Made by a program: the position numbers and the translations under genes. The notes under the pieces are model-generated. The model was not told the DNA's origin and ran no database searches. It saw only the letters and a program-made list of their open reading frames with translations. From the NCBI GenBank assembly GCA_021773115.1, contig JAJFKS010000006.1:501266-565265 (forward strand): DNA of 64,000 nucleotides. Reading direction: 5' to 3'. This document shows positions 16,253-25,286 of the stretch, piece by piece (positions within the stretch are counted from its first letter, which is position 1; each line of letters opens with the position of its first letter). Source of the DNA: Woeseiaceae bacterium (lineage in GTDB: Bacteria; Pseudomonadota; Gammaproteobacteria; Steroidobacterales; Woeseiaceae).

Positions 16253-18259
16253 TCAACTGCCGCGAAGGAGTGGCGCGAGGTCGGGAAGCTTGGCGTAGCC
16301 CCGGCAGGACTGGGTAGCCCGATCGAGAACAGTCCGCGCCTTGTCGAATTCGTCACGTTCCAGGTAGGTTTGTGCCATTCGCCGCAAGCCGGTCGCCGAA
16401 ACCAGCTCGGCGGCAATTTTGTCAATCTCATCATCGATCGTGTTCAAGACCGATATCGGAACAGCGGCTCGATCCAGCGAAGCCATCATCGTGTAGTAAT
16501 AAGCACGTGCGGCCCGGTCAGCGACCGGCGCCGTTCCACGCAGGTAATCTCGCTCAGCAATTTCGGCGGCTCGCACATAGGCCGCCATCGCCTCTTCATC
16601 GCTTCCGCTTTGCCGGTAGGAATCACCCAGGTTGCCCCACATCTCGTGAATTTCCGGGTTGCCATTTGCAACTGAGTCAATCGCTTTTTGCCGAAGCACA
16701 GCGGATCGCTCGAAATTGCCGAGGAAATAGTGTGCCTGCCCAAGAAACTCATCGCCGACGTACGAGGCGGGGTTGAGTTCGCGGGCCCGGGCATAGGCTT
16801 CACGGGCATTCTCCAGTTCGCCATCACAAAGGTAGAAGCTTCCCAGGTTGGCAAGCACATACTCATTCTCATTTCTCGCACGCGCTGCCTCGCTGGCCGC
16901 AATCGCAGCACTAACGTTGCCGTCAAACCACTCCATAGTCGCGAGGGTAAATAGCGGTTTCCAAACGAGGGGATCGACTTCAGCCGCACGGTTCGCCGAT
17001 GCCTTCGCCGCCTGCAAATGTGCGCGATCGCCGCTTTCGCGATAGGCCTCCAACTGACTCGCGGCAAGTCCTGCCAACGCGGAAGCGTCTTTCGGGTTTT
17101 GCTCGATCGTTCGCTTGTACAACGCGATAGCTTCCTCGCCGCGACCTGTACGTTGCAGAAAGTGTGCGTGTGCGGCTGCAACCACCCGGTCATCGGGATC
17201 AAGTTGTACCGCCTGCCCACAGGCCAGCGAAGCATCGTTCAGTGCCCGCTCTTCGCTATCCATCCAGTGCTCTTCGAGCAGCGTCTGGCAAAGCCCTGCG
17301 TGAGCCTTCGCGTAGTTCGCGTCCTGCCTGAGTGCCGCTTCAAAGCGTGCCTGTGCGCGCCTGATATTCAGCTCGTTTGACGGCGCATCCAGGTATCGCT
17401 CGCCCTCGAGATAATCATCCTGGACGGTGGCGAGCGGAAAATGTGTGACCGCACCTTCTGGCACCGGCATGCCAACCGCTTGGCGGATCGCGAGCGCTGT
17501 TTTTGCAGCGATTGCCGGCCGTGATTCCTTGAGTGCGCCGGTCGGTACGCTATCGGCCCACACCTGTTGCCTTACGCCATTCTTAAACAGGTACGCACGA
17601 ACGGCAGTCAGCCGACCCTGCGTTTGAAAGTCGCCATCGACAACAACATCAGTACGAAGCCGACTTGCCGTTTCTGCCGGGTCGCGCGACTGTGTGAGTA
17701 CGTCTGCAGTGGGTCGAGCAACCTTGAAATGATCTTGTAACACGCGACGCAGCGAGTGACTGAAGGCACTGTCGAGATCGTCGACAAATGGAATGATTGC
17801 AAGCGTAGGCGCGCCCATGCCGAGCGCCATCGCGACGTCCGCAGCATCCGAGTTCGATGCGTCAGCGGTATCGACGGGCGCGAACCACCAGCGAGCGCCA
17901 AGAGCCATCGCCAGGACGGCGACAGCCGCTGCGATGGCCGGACCCGCTCGTCGTGCGGGACTCGCCCGCTCATCCAAAACCGCCAGCACCGTTTCCTCTT
18001 CGTCTGCCGTTTTGTATAAGGAATAGGCGTCCACCCCCAGGGCCCGTGCGACGCGCTCGACAGTCGTAGGATCAACGGGAAGTTCACGGAATACCCGATT
18101 CACGGCGTCTTTCGGCGCGGAGTCGAGGCCCTCAATATCGGCGATGCGCTCAGCGAGTGAGGCCTGCGTCTTCAGGCCGGCCTCTGTCAGCGCATGCGTG
18201 AGCTTCGCGCGGGATGCACGAACACCGCGGTGCCGGTTTGAGCTATTGCCTGGTCTCAT
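16253..18259 (-). CDS. HTH-TM-TPR regulatory protein with TolB/FlgO-like domain
   Basis: A 668-residue protein. The N-terminal 75 residues look like a lambda-repressor-type helix-turn-helix (LTEAGLKTQASLAERIADIE and later TTVERVARALGVDAYSLYK). A membrane helix follows at about 108-125 (AIAAAVAVLAMALGARWWF), then a FlgO/TolB-like domain (LAIIPFVDDLDSAFSHSLRR) and about ten TPR units to the end. The layout is that of a membrane-bound one-component regulator (as in CadC or ToxR, but with a different HTH). A DNA-binding head would be in the cytoplasm and a TPR sensor in the periplasm. The ATG at 18259 was chosen over a GTG at 18265. It is related in its middle part to the broken gene at 6222-7877. 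Confidence 0.78.
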   Translation of the reverse strand: MRPGNSSNRHRGVRASRAKLTHALTEAGLKTQASLAERIADIEGLDSAPKDAVNRVFRELPVDPTTVERVARALGVDAYSLYKTADEEETVLAVLDERASPARRAGPAIAAAVAVLAMALGARWWFAPVDTADASNSDAADVAMALGMGAPTLAIIPFVDDLDSAFSHSLRRVLQDHFKVARPTADVLTQSRDPAETASRLRTDVVVDGDFQTQGRLTAVRAYLFKNGVRQQVWADSVPTGALKESRPAIAAKTALAIRQAVGMPVPEGAVTHFPLATVQDDYLEGERYLDAPSNELNIRRAQARFEAALRQDANYAKAHAGLCQTLLEEHWMDSEERALNDASLACGQAVQLDPDDRVVAAAHAHFLQRTGRGEEAIALYKRTIEQNPKDASALAGLAASQLEAYRESGDRAHLQAAKASANRAAEVDPLVWKPLFTLATMEWFDGNVSAAIAASEAARARNENEYVLANLGSFYLCDGELENAREAYARARELNPASYVGDEFLGQAHYFLGNFERSAVLRQKAIDSVANGNPEIHEMWGNLGDSYRQSGSDEEAMAAYVRAAEIAERDYLRGTAPVADRAARAYYYTMMASLDRAAVPISVLNTIDDEIDKIAAELVSATGLRRMAQTYLERDEFDKARTVLDRATQSCRGYAKLPDLAPLLRGS

Positions 18260-18376
18260 GACCACAAATCTTATAGCACAACCGGAAACTGACGCTAATC
18301 CGCCTTAAACCGCGCTAGCTGTCGATGCCGAGACGCCGCAACCTGATTTACCGTACTAAGACGACGGAGGTAGGCG

Positions 18377-18664
18377 ATGAGAGCAAAAACCCGATGGACG
18401 GTTTGTCTGGGCGCATTGGCACTGGCGGCTTGTAGCGCTGACGTGACAGGCACCTTTGCGGACAGCGCCGGCATTACACGCTATGCGTTTTCCGCTGATG
18501 GCGTCGTCAAGATCCAGGTACTCGGCGCCGAGGTCGATGCGGAGTACCGACTCGACGGAAATAAAGTTCTGGTCAGCAGCGCTCAGGGCACCGTGGTGTT
18601 GACGCGCCGCGAGGACCGACTTTACGGACCCATGGGTCTCGTGCTCATACGACAATACCAATAA
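18377..18664 (+). CDS. Small lipoprotein of unknown function
   Basis: A 95-residue protein with a lipoprotein signal ending LALAAC (Cys19). The mature part is beta-rich and short (VTGTFADSAGITRYAFSADG, then VEYRL-like strands and VVLTRREDRLYGPMGLV). The pattern resembles small 'lipocalin-like' or DUF-type solute-binding lipoproteins, but I cannot name a family. ACGGAGG precedes the ATG at 18377. The next gene begins 19 bases after its stop, so the two form a small envelope operon. Confidence 0.65.
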   Translation: MRAKTRWTVCLGALALAACSADVTGTFADSAGITRYAFSADGVVKIQVLGAEVDAEYRLDGNKVLVSSAQGTVVLTRREDRLYGPMGLVLIRQYQ

Positions 18665-18683
18665 CGATCAAGGAGAAACCACA

Positions 18684-19109
18684 ATGGCACTGATCAGGTT
18701 TTCAGGACCCGTTAGCAATTTTCGTGAGGAAACCCGGGTAAAAAGCACACAGACGAGCAATTTGGGCTACACACAGGTCAAAACGGAAAAGGAGATCAAT
18801 TTTCGAGTCGGAACGAGACCCGTTTCGATGAAAATGCCGAAGGGTATCGAACTGACCGATGGCGATGAGGTAACAGTGGTCGGGAGCGATACTGGCGGAG
18901 GCGTCAAGGCAATCCTCGTGCGTAACGACACCATTGGGATCATCTACGGTCTGAGCACCGGGGTTGTGCTGGCCTGGGCCGTAGTCTTGACGCTTATTGG
19001 CATTGCTACCCTGGGAATGTTCATCGGTATCATCCTGGCGCCGATGGGTTTGTTCCTGTTTTACAAAGGCTTCCAGTTAAAGGCTGCACACAAGATGATG
19101 GCGGCCTAG
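18684..19109 (+). CDS. Small membrane protein with cytoplasmic or periplasmic beta domain
   Basis: A 141-residue protein. The first 80 residues are polar and strand-rich (FSGPVSNFREETRV, VGTRPVSMKMPKG, DGDEVTVVGSDTGGGV), like an OB-type or YqiJ-like fold. Two adjacent hydrophobic segments follow (IIYGLSTGVVLAWAVVLTLI and GMFIGIILAPMGLFLFYKGF). AAGGAG precedes the ATG. It is co-directional with and close behind the small lipoprotein. No named family is recognised. Confidence 0.65.
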   Translation: MALIRFSGPVSNFREETRVKSTQTSNLGYTQVKTEKEINFRVGTRPVSMKMPKGIELTDGDEVTVVGSDTGGGVKAILVRNDTIGIIYGLSTGVVLAWAVVLTLIGIATLGMFIGIILAPMGLFLFYKGFQLKAAHKMMAA

Positions 19110-19136
19110 ACGGGGAACGACGATGCGCAGCGAAAC

Positions 19137-19179
19137 GAATACGAGTCGCAGCTAGCTCGGCCTAAGCCGACTCGTATTC
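19137..19179. repeat. 12-bp inverted repeat at the convergent gene ends
   Basis: GAATACGAGTCG (19137-19148) and CGACTCGTATTC (19168-19179) are perfect inverted copies around a 19-base centre. The right arm lies inside the last codons of the leftward MFS gene. There is no T run, so it is not a classical terminator, but it could fold at the 3' end of both convergent transcripts. Confidence 0.6.
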
Positions 19180-20496
19180 GCCTTCCCAGTCATTTCTCAA
19201 GCGCGGCGCCGCGACGAAAAACATGACGGCGGCAAGGACATAGAACACCGTCCCGGAAAGAATTGCATAGCGCAGCGACTCGTCGCCGTATTGAGCACGA
19301 AGGAAGTCCGACAGAACACCAATTATCAGATTCCCAAGCGCAATGCCGATGAGATTGTTGATAAAGAGAAAAATCGACGAAGCCGTTGCCCGCATATTCG
19401 GTGAAACCAGGTGCTGAAACGCCGAGAGCACCGGTCCCAACCACACCAGGCTAAGCGCCGTCGGCACGAGGAACATGACAAACGCCAGTCCGAGCGACGA
19501 GGACATGACGCCGATAATGAAAAATGGTACTGACGCGAGGAACGCCCACGCTGGAATCAGTGCGTAGGCTGCCTTGTCTTTTTGGCCAAACTTGTCGGCC
19601 AGCATGCCGCCAAGCCAGATGCCGGCGAGCCCGCCAATAAACAGCAGCGAGCCGTAGAAGTACGACGCGTACAGTACCGTGCCAGCACCCTCCGGAATTA
19701 ACGCGCCCGGCATCCAGGAGAAAAAGCCGGGCAACGCCTCGCCGAAACTGCGAACGAAGAATGACGGCAGCCAGAAGATCAGGCCGTAACCCATCATCGA
19801 TGAACTCGCGGCACCCAGTGACAACACCCAAAAACTGGGCTTGTTGGTAAGTTTTGCGATGACCGCTCGGATTGGCGCAGGTGTCGTATCGGAGCCCTTC
19901 GGATCATAGGCGCCTCGCGTGGGTTCACGGACGGTCAGCCGGAATATTGGCGCAATAGCGACGCCGCAAAGGCCAACAATGATGAATGCCGAGCGCCAGC
20001 CAATGATGTCGGTCAACACGCCGCCGAGAATGATGCCGGTCGCACCGCCGATCGGAATTCCGAAGGAATAAACACTCAGCGCCCTCGCCCTCTGGTGCGA
20101 TGGGAAGTAATCCGCGATCAGTGAGTAAGCCGGGGCTACGCCACCCGCCTCGCCGACACCAACGCCGAGGCGTGCGAGAAACAATTGTCCAAAGTTCTGT
20201 GCATAGCCACAGGCAGCCGTCATGCCGCTCCAGACAGTCAGCGCCGCGGTCATGATCCATACACGACTGTAGCGATCCGCAAGCCATGCAATCGGAATGC
20301 CGAGAAAGGTGTAGAACAATGCGAACGCGAGACCACCCATCAGGCTAAGTTGGGTGTCGCTTAGTCCGAGGTCCGCTTTGATGGGGACGGCGAGAATGCC
20401 AACGATCTGTCGATCGATGAAATTGAAGGTATAGACAACGACCAGAATGAACAAGACGTAGGCACGATAGCCCGGTGAGACAGTGTTTCGTGCCAT
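19162..20496 (-). CDS. MFS transporter, spinster-like
   Basis: A 444-residue protein with twelve predicted membrane helices. It has the MFS loop-2/3 signature (GIPIAWLADRYSRVWIM) and the helix-4 region LARLGVGVGEAGGVAPAYSLIADYF, both typical of the spinster-like subgroup common beside TonB receptors in marine gammaproteobacteria. The substrate is unknown. It is downstream of the TonB receptor in the same direction, separated by a 57-base gap that holds a GC-rich hairpin. It is probably the inner-membrane partner for the compound taken up by that receptor. Confidence 0.85.
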   Translation of the reverse strand: MARNTVSPGYRAYVLFILVVVYTFNFIDRQIVGILAVPIKADLGLSDTQLSLMGGLAFALFYTFLGIPIAWLADRYSRVWIMTAALTVWSGMTAACGYAQNFGQLFLARLGVGVGEAGGVAPAYSLIADYFPSHQRARALSVYSFGIPIGGATGIILGGVLTDIIGWRSAFIIVGLCGVAIAPIFRLTVREPTRGAYDPKGSDTTPAPIRAVIAKLTNKPSFWVLSLGAASSSMMGYGLIFWLPSFFVRSFGEALPGFFSWMPGALIPEGAGTVLYASYFYGSLLFIGGLAGIWLGGMLADKFGQKDKAAYALIPAWAFLASVPFFIIGVMSSSLGLAFVMFLVPTALSLVWLGPVLSAFQHLVSPNMRATASSIFLFINNLIGIALGNLIIGVLSDFLRAQYGDESLRYAILSGTVFYVLAAVMFFVAAPRLRNDWEGEYESA

Positions 20497-20512
20497 AGAG
20501 AAACCTTGAATG

Positions 20513-20546
20513 CGCGGCGAGCGAGCGTTGCTGCCCGCTCGCCGCG
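20513..20546 (-). repeat. GC-rich hairpin between TonB receptor and MFS genes
   Basis: CGCGGCGAGCG (20513-20523) and CGCTCGCCGCG (20536-20546) make a perfect 11-bp stem with a 12-base loop in the receptor-MFS gap. No T run follows on the minus strand, so it is more likely to protect the receptor message from 3' decay or to lower downstream expression than to terminate fully. Confidence 0.65.
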
Positions 20547-20553
20547 TGCTGGA

Positions 20554-22839
20554 CTAGAAGCGGAACTCAACCGTTGCAGTAACCGTCAATGGATTACCGT
20601 AGAACGCCGTAACATTACCTTCCAGGCCCAGTGTTGGGAAGTTGTATCCCGCGACCTTGTATTCTTCGTCTGTCAGGTTCTTGCCATGGATGCCGGCGCG
20701 AACCCGTCCATCATCCGCTTCCCAGACGATGCTGAGGTCCCACAAGGTGTAACTTTCCTGGTCGAGCAGCGGGATAGGCGTTTCGAACTGGCTGGTGTCG
20801 TCGCGAAACGATGCGGACGTAATCACCGCCAGGCTGCCTTCGTCAGAGAACAGAGTCATCGGCATCTCATAGGTAATGAAACCACTGGCCGTCAGCTCCG
20901 GCGTATTCTGGAACACGCGCTCGTCTGAAACATCAACGCCAAAAGCATCGATGAACTGTGTGTACTCGGCGTCGATGTAGCCAATCGACCAGGCGAAGTT
21001 CCAGTTGTCATTCGCGCGCGCCATGCCTTCAAACTCGATACCCGTCATGTCCGCTTTGCCGGCGTTCGACGTAACACCGATAAACGAATCGACCGTGCCG
21101 TCATTGTCAGAATCGAATCCGATCGAGCCTGGAACCTGTACGTCCTCATAGTCTGCAAAGAAGACAGCGACGTTGCTCGTGATACGACCGTCCGCCCAAA
21201 CTGACTTCGCGCCGATTTCGTAGGACTTGACCGTTTCCGGCTCGAAGATCATGAAGTTGAAGATATCGGTGCTATCGATATCGCCGTCACCGTCAAGGTC
21301 GGGTGCAGCACTGGTCTGCGAACGCGGATCAAAACTGCCGCCCTTGAAGCCTTCGCTGTAGCTGACATAGAAGTTGTGCTCTTCAACAGGCTTCCAGCTA
21401 AGTGATGCGCGTGGTGAAAACTCGTTAAATTCCTTGCTGCCGGCGAAGTCGGAGGTCGTTGCGATCACAACGGCTGATCCACCGAAGATCGGTGAAATGC
21501 CCCCAGCATAGGTTTGTCGCAAGACAAGTGAGGTCCGCTCATCCGACGTATATCGACCGCCGACCGAGACGCTGAATTCGTCATTGATGTCGTAGCTGAA
21601 ATCAGCGAACACTGACCACGAATCGGTTTGCACGTCACCCAGCGTGTTCGCGTTCAGTCCCGGTATGCCAATCAGCGTACCTGTTTGACCAAGAACAACA
21701 TCAAAGGTGTTAAATGCGCTCGCATCGAGCATGTAGAACCCTGCGACTCCGCTGAGTCGCTCGCCATCATAGATAAGCTGGAGCTCTTCCGAGAATTGTT
21801 CATTGTCGTAAACAACCGGGACATCGAGATCGACCGCCTCCAGACTGTCGAAGTCGATCGGCGAGAACGATTCGTCGTCACGATAGGCCAGGATATTTTT
21901 GATCATCCAGCGATCATTCAATGTCCATTGAGCTGTCAATGCACCACCGAGAGAGTCAACGCTTTGCTGCGGAACACTCAAACCCGCGCGAGTATCAAAA
22001 ACGTTCGGAAGGATCGGTGAACCGGTTACATTGCCGACCGTCAGGCGATGGCCTTGACGTGGGTCGGAGTCATCATCTGAAAAATCGCCGCTCAAAATAA
22101 ACGACAGACTGTCTGTTGCGTCCCATTCGGCTCGAATGCGACCACCGATATATTCCTTGTGATAGTTCTCAATGCCAGGTTGCGTCAGGTTGTCGCCAAA
22201 GCCGTCACGGCTTAGCGATGCGATGGTTCCGCCGATTCGAAATGAGTCGCTGATGGGCGTCGAAGCGGTGAATACCACATCGAGCTGACCATAATTACCG
22301 ACCGAGAATCGCGCCTTGCCCTCAGCTTCATCGGCAAGACTGCGGGTGATGTAGCGAATCGCACCGCCGATCGTGTTACGACCATAGAGCGTTCCCTGCG
22401 GACCGCGCAGGACTTCAATGCGCTCAACGTCATAAATGTCCAGCACCGCTGCATGCGGGCGGTTCAGGTAAACGTCGTCGATATAGATACCGACACCGGA
22501 TTCAAAGCCGGCGACCGGATCCTGTTGGCCAACACCGCGAATGAATGCCGTCAGCGTCGTATTCGTTCCACGCGATACTTCGAGTGTGACATTCGGGACC
22601 GATTGCGCGACTCCAATGATGTCTGCAATTCCGTTGCGCGCGAGTTGATCACCGCTCAAGACTGAAATCGACAGCGGCACTTCCTGCAGCGACTCTTCCC
22701 GCCGACGCGCAGTAACGACGATTTCGTCAAACTCCCCTGCGGTCTTTGCGCCTTGAGCACCTGCGACTTCTGGTACAGCCAAAAGAAAAACCGCAAAGGC
22801 GGTGATGGTGGCGGCTAACGCGCCTGTTCTGTAACTCAT
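20554..22839 (-). CDS. TonB-dependent outer-membrane receptor
   Basis: A 761-residue protein with signal peptide (ALAATITAFAVFLLAVPEVAGA). A TonB-box region follows (FDEIVVTARRREESLQEVPL), then the plug domain (NGIADIIGVAQSVPNVTLEV; RGVGQQDPVAGFE; VERIEVLRGPQGTLYGRNTI) and a barrel ending FYGNPLTVTATVEFRF with a terminal Phe. The ATG at 22839 has GGGGA at suitable distance and starts the signal peptide; 22863 is an in-frame alternative. The plug lacks anything diagnostic for siderophores. The neighbours (acyl-CoA ligase, hydrolases, MFS) suggest uptake of a carbon compound rather than iron. Two TetR-type operator palindromes lie directly upstream. Confidence 0.92.
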   Translation of the reverse strand: MSYRTGALAATITAFAVFLLAVPEVAGAQGAKTAGEFDEIVVTARRREESLQEVPLSISVLSGDQLARNGIADIIGVAQSVPNVTLEVSRGTNTTLTAFIRGVGQQDPVAGFESGVGIYIDDVYLNRPHAAVLDIYDVERIEVLRGPQGTLYGRNTIGGAIRYITRSLADEAEGKARFSVGNYGQLDVVFTASTPISDSFRIGGTIASLSRDGFGDNLTQPGIENYHKEYIGGRIRAEWDATDSLSFILSGDFSDDDSDPRQGHRLTVGNVTGSPILPNVFDTRAGLSVPQQSVDSLGGALTAQWTLNDRWMIKNILAYRDDESFSPIDFDSLEAVDLDVPVVYDNEQFSEELQLIYDGERLSGVAGFYMLDASAFNTFDVVLGQTGTLIGIPGLNANTLGDVQTDSWSVFADFSYDINDEFSVSVGGRYTSDERTSLVLRQTYAGGISPIFGGSAVVIATTSDFAGSKEFNEFSPRASLSWKPVEEHNFYVSYSEGFKGGSFDPRSQTSAAPDLDGDGDIDSTDIFNFMIFEPETVKSYEIGAKSVWADGRITSNVAVFFADYEDVQVPGSIGFDSDNDGTVDSFIGVTSNAGKADMTGIEFEGMARANDNWNFAWSIGYIDAEYTQFIDAFGVDVSDERVFQNTPELTASGFITYEMPMTLFSDEGSLAVITSASFRDDTSQFETPIPLLDQESYTLWDLSIVWEADDGRVRAGIHGKNLTDEEYKVAGYNFPTLGLEGNVTAFYGNPLTVTATVEFRF

Positions 22840-22858
22840 AGTGATCATCCCCGGCAAA

Positions 22859-22900
22859 TTCAACGCTTGCTGAATTAATATTATTTCAACGTTGGTTGAA
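22859..22900. promoter_or_regulatory. Tandem TetR operator sites upstream of the TonB receptor
   Basis: Two related palindromes, TTCAACGCTTGCTGAA (22859-22874) and TTCAACGTTGGTTGAA (22885-22900), both of the form TTCAAC-N4-GTTGAA (one mismatch in the first). The same sequence recurs at 23667-23682 in front of the TetR and ligase genes. This spacing and sharing is what a single local repressor would produce. Confidence 0.7.
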
Positions 22901-22948
22901 ATACAAGCCCGGTGAACGGGGTCGAATTAAATTATTGTTTTTTAAATA

Positions 22949-23635
22949 CTATTTTGTCGGTTTTTTGGTGTCCGGATCACACAACTCACGAAAGCCGGCA
23001 GCGATAAAGCGTGCCATTCGTGCGTTAGCCGCGGCCATATCGGACGATCGGCACAAGCCATCAGACAGGTTGTCGAGACGCCCGGTTTCAGCAAAAGTCA
23101 GCGTCAGCGCGCCGGACAGGAAGTGGTAGCTCCAGAACAGGTCTTCTTCCCGGCAACCCGGCAATGCCCGACGAATCGCGTCCAGGAATCGTTTCACGAG
23201 TGGATCGAAAAATCGGGTCATCAACTCCCCGCCCCATTCCGAAGAGTTGTTGATCTGCGCGATCAATGCCATGTAATCGCGCCATTCGTCGGGGTCATTT
23301 TCGAGGATGTCCAACAGCGGCCGGGTAAACGCGTCAATGATCTCTTCGACGCTGACCTCGTCTTCTTTGTGCCGCTCTTCGACTTCCAGAAGTGCCGCCA
23401 GCCGCAACTCGTTAAGCGTTTTCGCGCGGCGCAATAACGCTGCGTTAAAGAGATCACGCTTGGATTTGAAGTGATAATAGGCGAGCGCAACGTCCGCGCC
23501 AGCCTTCGACATGATCTGTCGCACAGTCACGCCATCGAAACCGCGCTTGGCAAATAATGCCTCTGCAGAATCGAGAATTCGTTCGCGTGTCGTTTCCGCA
23601 TCTCGGGCCATAGACCACGGAGTGTATGAACTCAT
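22949..23635 (-). CDS. TetR-family transcriptional regulator
   Basis: N-terminal TetR DNA-binding domain: ETTRERILDSAEALFAKRGF, then VTVRQIMSKAGADVALAYYH and FKSKRDLF, the full helix-turn-helix signature. The C-terminal ligand domain (about residues 90-228) has the length and AREQIN-type helices seen in fatty-acid or acyl-CoA responsive regulators, but ligand identity is unknown. Starts at 23635 and 23611 are both possible; 23611 begins directly before the TetR domain. It lies between the TonB receptor (same strand) and the acyl-CoA ligase (divergent). Operator palindromes on both sides suggest it represses receptor, ligase and itself. Confidence 0.88.
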   Translation of the reverse strand: MSSYTPWSMARDAETTRERILDSAEALFAKRGFDGVTVRQIMSKAGADVALAYYHFKSKRDLFNAALLRRAKTLNELRLAALLEVEERHKEDEVSVEEIIDAFTRPLLDILENDPDEWRDYMALIAQINNSSEWGGELMTRFFDPLVKRFLDAIRRALPGCREEDLFWSYHFLSGALTLTFAETGRLDNLSDGLCRSSDMAAANARMARFIAAGFRELCDPDTKKPTK

Positions 23636-23654
23636 CACTTGCAGATCAACAGGC

Positions 23655-23682
23655 GTTGAAATATATTTCAACAATTGTTGAA
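23655..23682. promoter_or_regulatory. TetR operator between tetR and the acyl-CoA ligase gene
   Basis: GTTGAAATATATTTCAAC (23655-23672) is a perfect 18-bp palindrome. It shares its right half-site with TTCAACAATTGTTGAA (23667-23682), a perfect 16-bp palindrome of the TTCAAC-N4-GTTGAA form found before the TonB receptor. Three GTTGAA half-sites in 28 bp lie in the divergent promoter region. Confidence 0.75.
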
Positions 23683-23715
23683 TAACTCTCTCGCCGGAAT
23701 TACTTAAAAATTACA

Positions 23716-25272
23716 ATGACTTGGTTTACTGCAGCGGAACCTCATTTACCCGAGCTCGTGCGCCTTAACGCACGCTGGCGGCCACAGAAACTCGCCGTTG
23801 TTGCTGGCGATGAGACCTGGAACTGGCAGGATTTCGCGGGCCATTCGGCACGCATGGCCGCCGCGTTGGCAGGGCTTGGGCTCAACACAGGCGACCGCGT
23901 CATCATTCTGATGAACAATGGTCTGCCGATGCTGCAGGCGATTCTTGGTGCCGTCTGGGGTGGCTACGTCGCTGTCCCGCTAAACGTATCCGTTGCCGAA
24001 GACGGCATTGCAAAAATGATTGCCGACTGCGACGCCGCAGCAATCATCGCCTCGGACAGACACATCATGCGCATTGATTCGATACGCGGCAAATTTTCCG
24101 CACGGCTCCAGAAACATCTCGTCGCTCACGGTCATGCGCCAGTTCATTGGCAACAAATGTCAGAAATGCTCAGTAGCGCGAGCGCGTCACATCCCATTGC
24201 GGCGATCGCGACGACCGACCCGTGCAATATTATTTACAGCTCGGGCACGACCGGTATGCCAAAAGGAATTGTGCATTCACACGCTTGCCGCGTCGCCTGG
24301 GCCTACGACATGAGCATCGCCCTGCGCTATGACTCGGATGCGCGCACGTTGATCTCGCTCGGCCTGTACTCAAACATTACCTGGGTGACGATGCTATCCA
24401 CCATTCTCTGCGCAGGTACGATATTTCTGATGGATGAGTTTGATGCCGGATCCTGCCTGAAAATGATCGACGATCAGAAGATTACGCATGCGGGCATGGT
24501 TCCCATTCAGTTTCAGCGCATGCTGACTTCAGCCGATTTTGATTCGCACGATCTGGGAAGCATCCGCGCGCTAATGTGCTGCGGATCGCCTTTGCAGCCG
24601 GAGCTAAAAAAGCAAATTATTGAGCGTATTCCGGGCGATTTCATCGAACTCTACGGCCTGACGGAAGGAATCGTCACCATTCAGGATCCGGCTGAGGCAA
24701 TTAATAATTTGTCGTCCGTCGGTCGCCCCTGCCCGGGGCAGGATATTTGCATTGTCGATGCTGACGACAACGAGGTTCCCGTCGGCGAGTCGGGCGAGAT
24801 ACTGGGCCGCGGTCGTCTACTGATGTCTGGCTACCTGAACCGTAACGATGCCAACGAAGAGGCAACACGTACCGATGACAAGGGTCGTCGTTGGCTGCGA
24901 ACCGGCGACATTGGCCGTGTCGACAGCGACGGTAATCTGTACATCGTCGACAGAAAGAAGGACATGATTATTTCCGGTGGGCAAAACATTTACCCGGCCG
25001 ATATTGAAGCCGTGATTGCGACACATGAAAGCGTTGAGGACGTGGCCGTAATTGGCGTAAGTAGTGAGCGCTGGGGCGAAACACCGTTGGCCGTGATCGT
25101 CAGCAACGACTCTACTGTTGATACAAAAAAACTTACCCAATGGGTGAACGCCAGGCTGGGCAAGCAACAGCGCATTCGGGATGTACGACTCGTCGATGAA
25201 TTGCCGCGCAATCCGAATGGCAAGGTCCTGAAACGCGAGTTGCGAAAGTTATTTGCAGACCTTGTTTTGTAA
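23716..25272 (+). CDS. AMP-dependent acyl-CoA/aryl-CoA synthetase
   Basis: A 518-residue ANL-superfamily ligase. Motifs: YSSGTTGMPKGIVHSH (P-loop, about residue 175), ELYGLTEG (adenine-binding), LRTGDIG with the conserved Asp, and RNPNGKVLKREL with the catalytic Lys near 508. It activates a carboxylic acid with ATP to an acyl-AMP and then a CoA thioester. Substrate cannot be read off, but its setting suggests an acid released by the hydrolases downstream. It is divergent from the TetR gene and has the TetR operator in its promoter region. The alpha/beta hydrolase starts 14 bases after its stop. Confidence 0.9.
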   Translation: MTWFTAAEPHLPELVRLNARWRPQKLAVVAGDETWNWQDFAGHSARMAAALAGLGLNTGDRVIILMNNGLPMLQAILGAVWGGYVAVPLNVSVAEDGIAKMIADCDAAAIIASDRHIMRIDSIRGKFSARLQKHLVAHGHAPVHWQQMSEMLSSASASHPIAAIATTDPCNIIYSSGTTGMPKGIVHSHACRVAWAYDMSIALRYDSDARTLISLGLYSNITWVTMLSTILCAGTIFLMDEFDAGSCLKMIDDQKITHAGMVPIQFQRMLTSADFDSHDLGSIRALMCCGSPLQPELKKQIIERIPGDFIELYGLTEGIVTIQDPAEAINNLSSVGRPCPGQDICIVDADDNEVPVGESGEILGRGRLLMSGYLNRNDANEEATRTDDKGRRWLRTGDIGRVDSDGNLYIVDRKKDMIISGGQNIYPADIEAVIATHESVEDVAVIGVSSERWGETPLAVIVSNDSTVDTKKLTQWVNARLGKQQRIRDVRLVDELPRNPNGKVLKRELRKLFADLVL

Positions 25273-25286
25273 TTGGACATTTGCAC

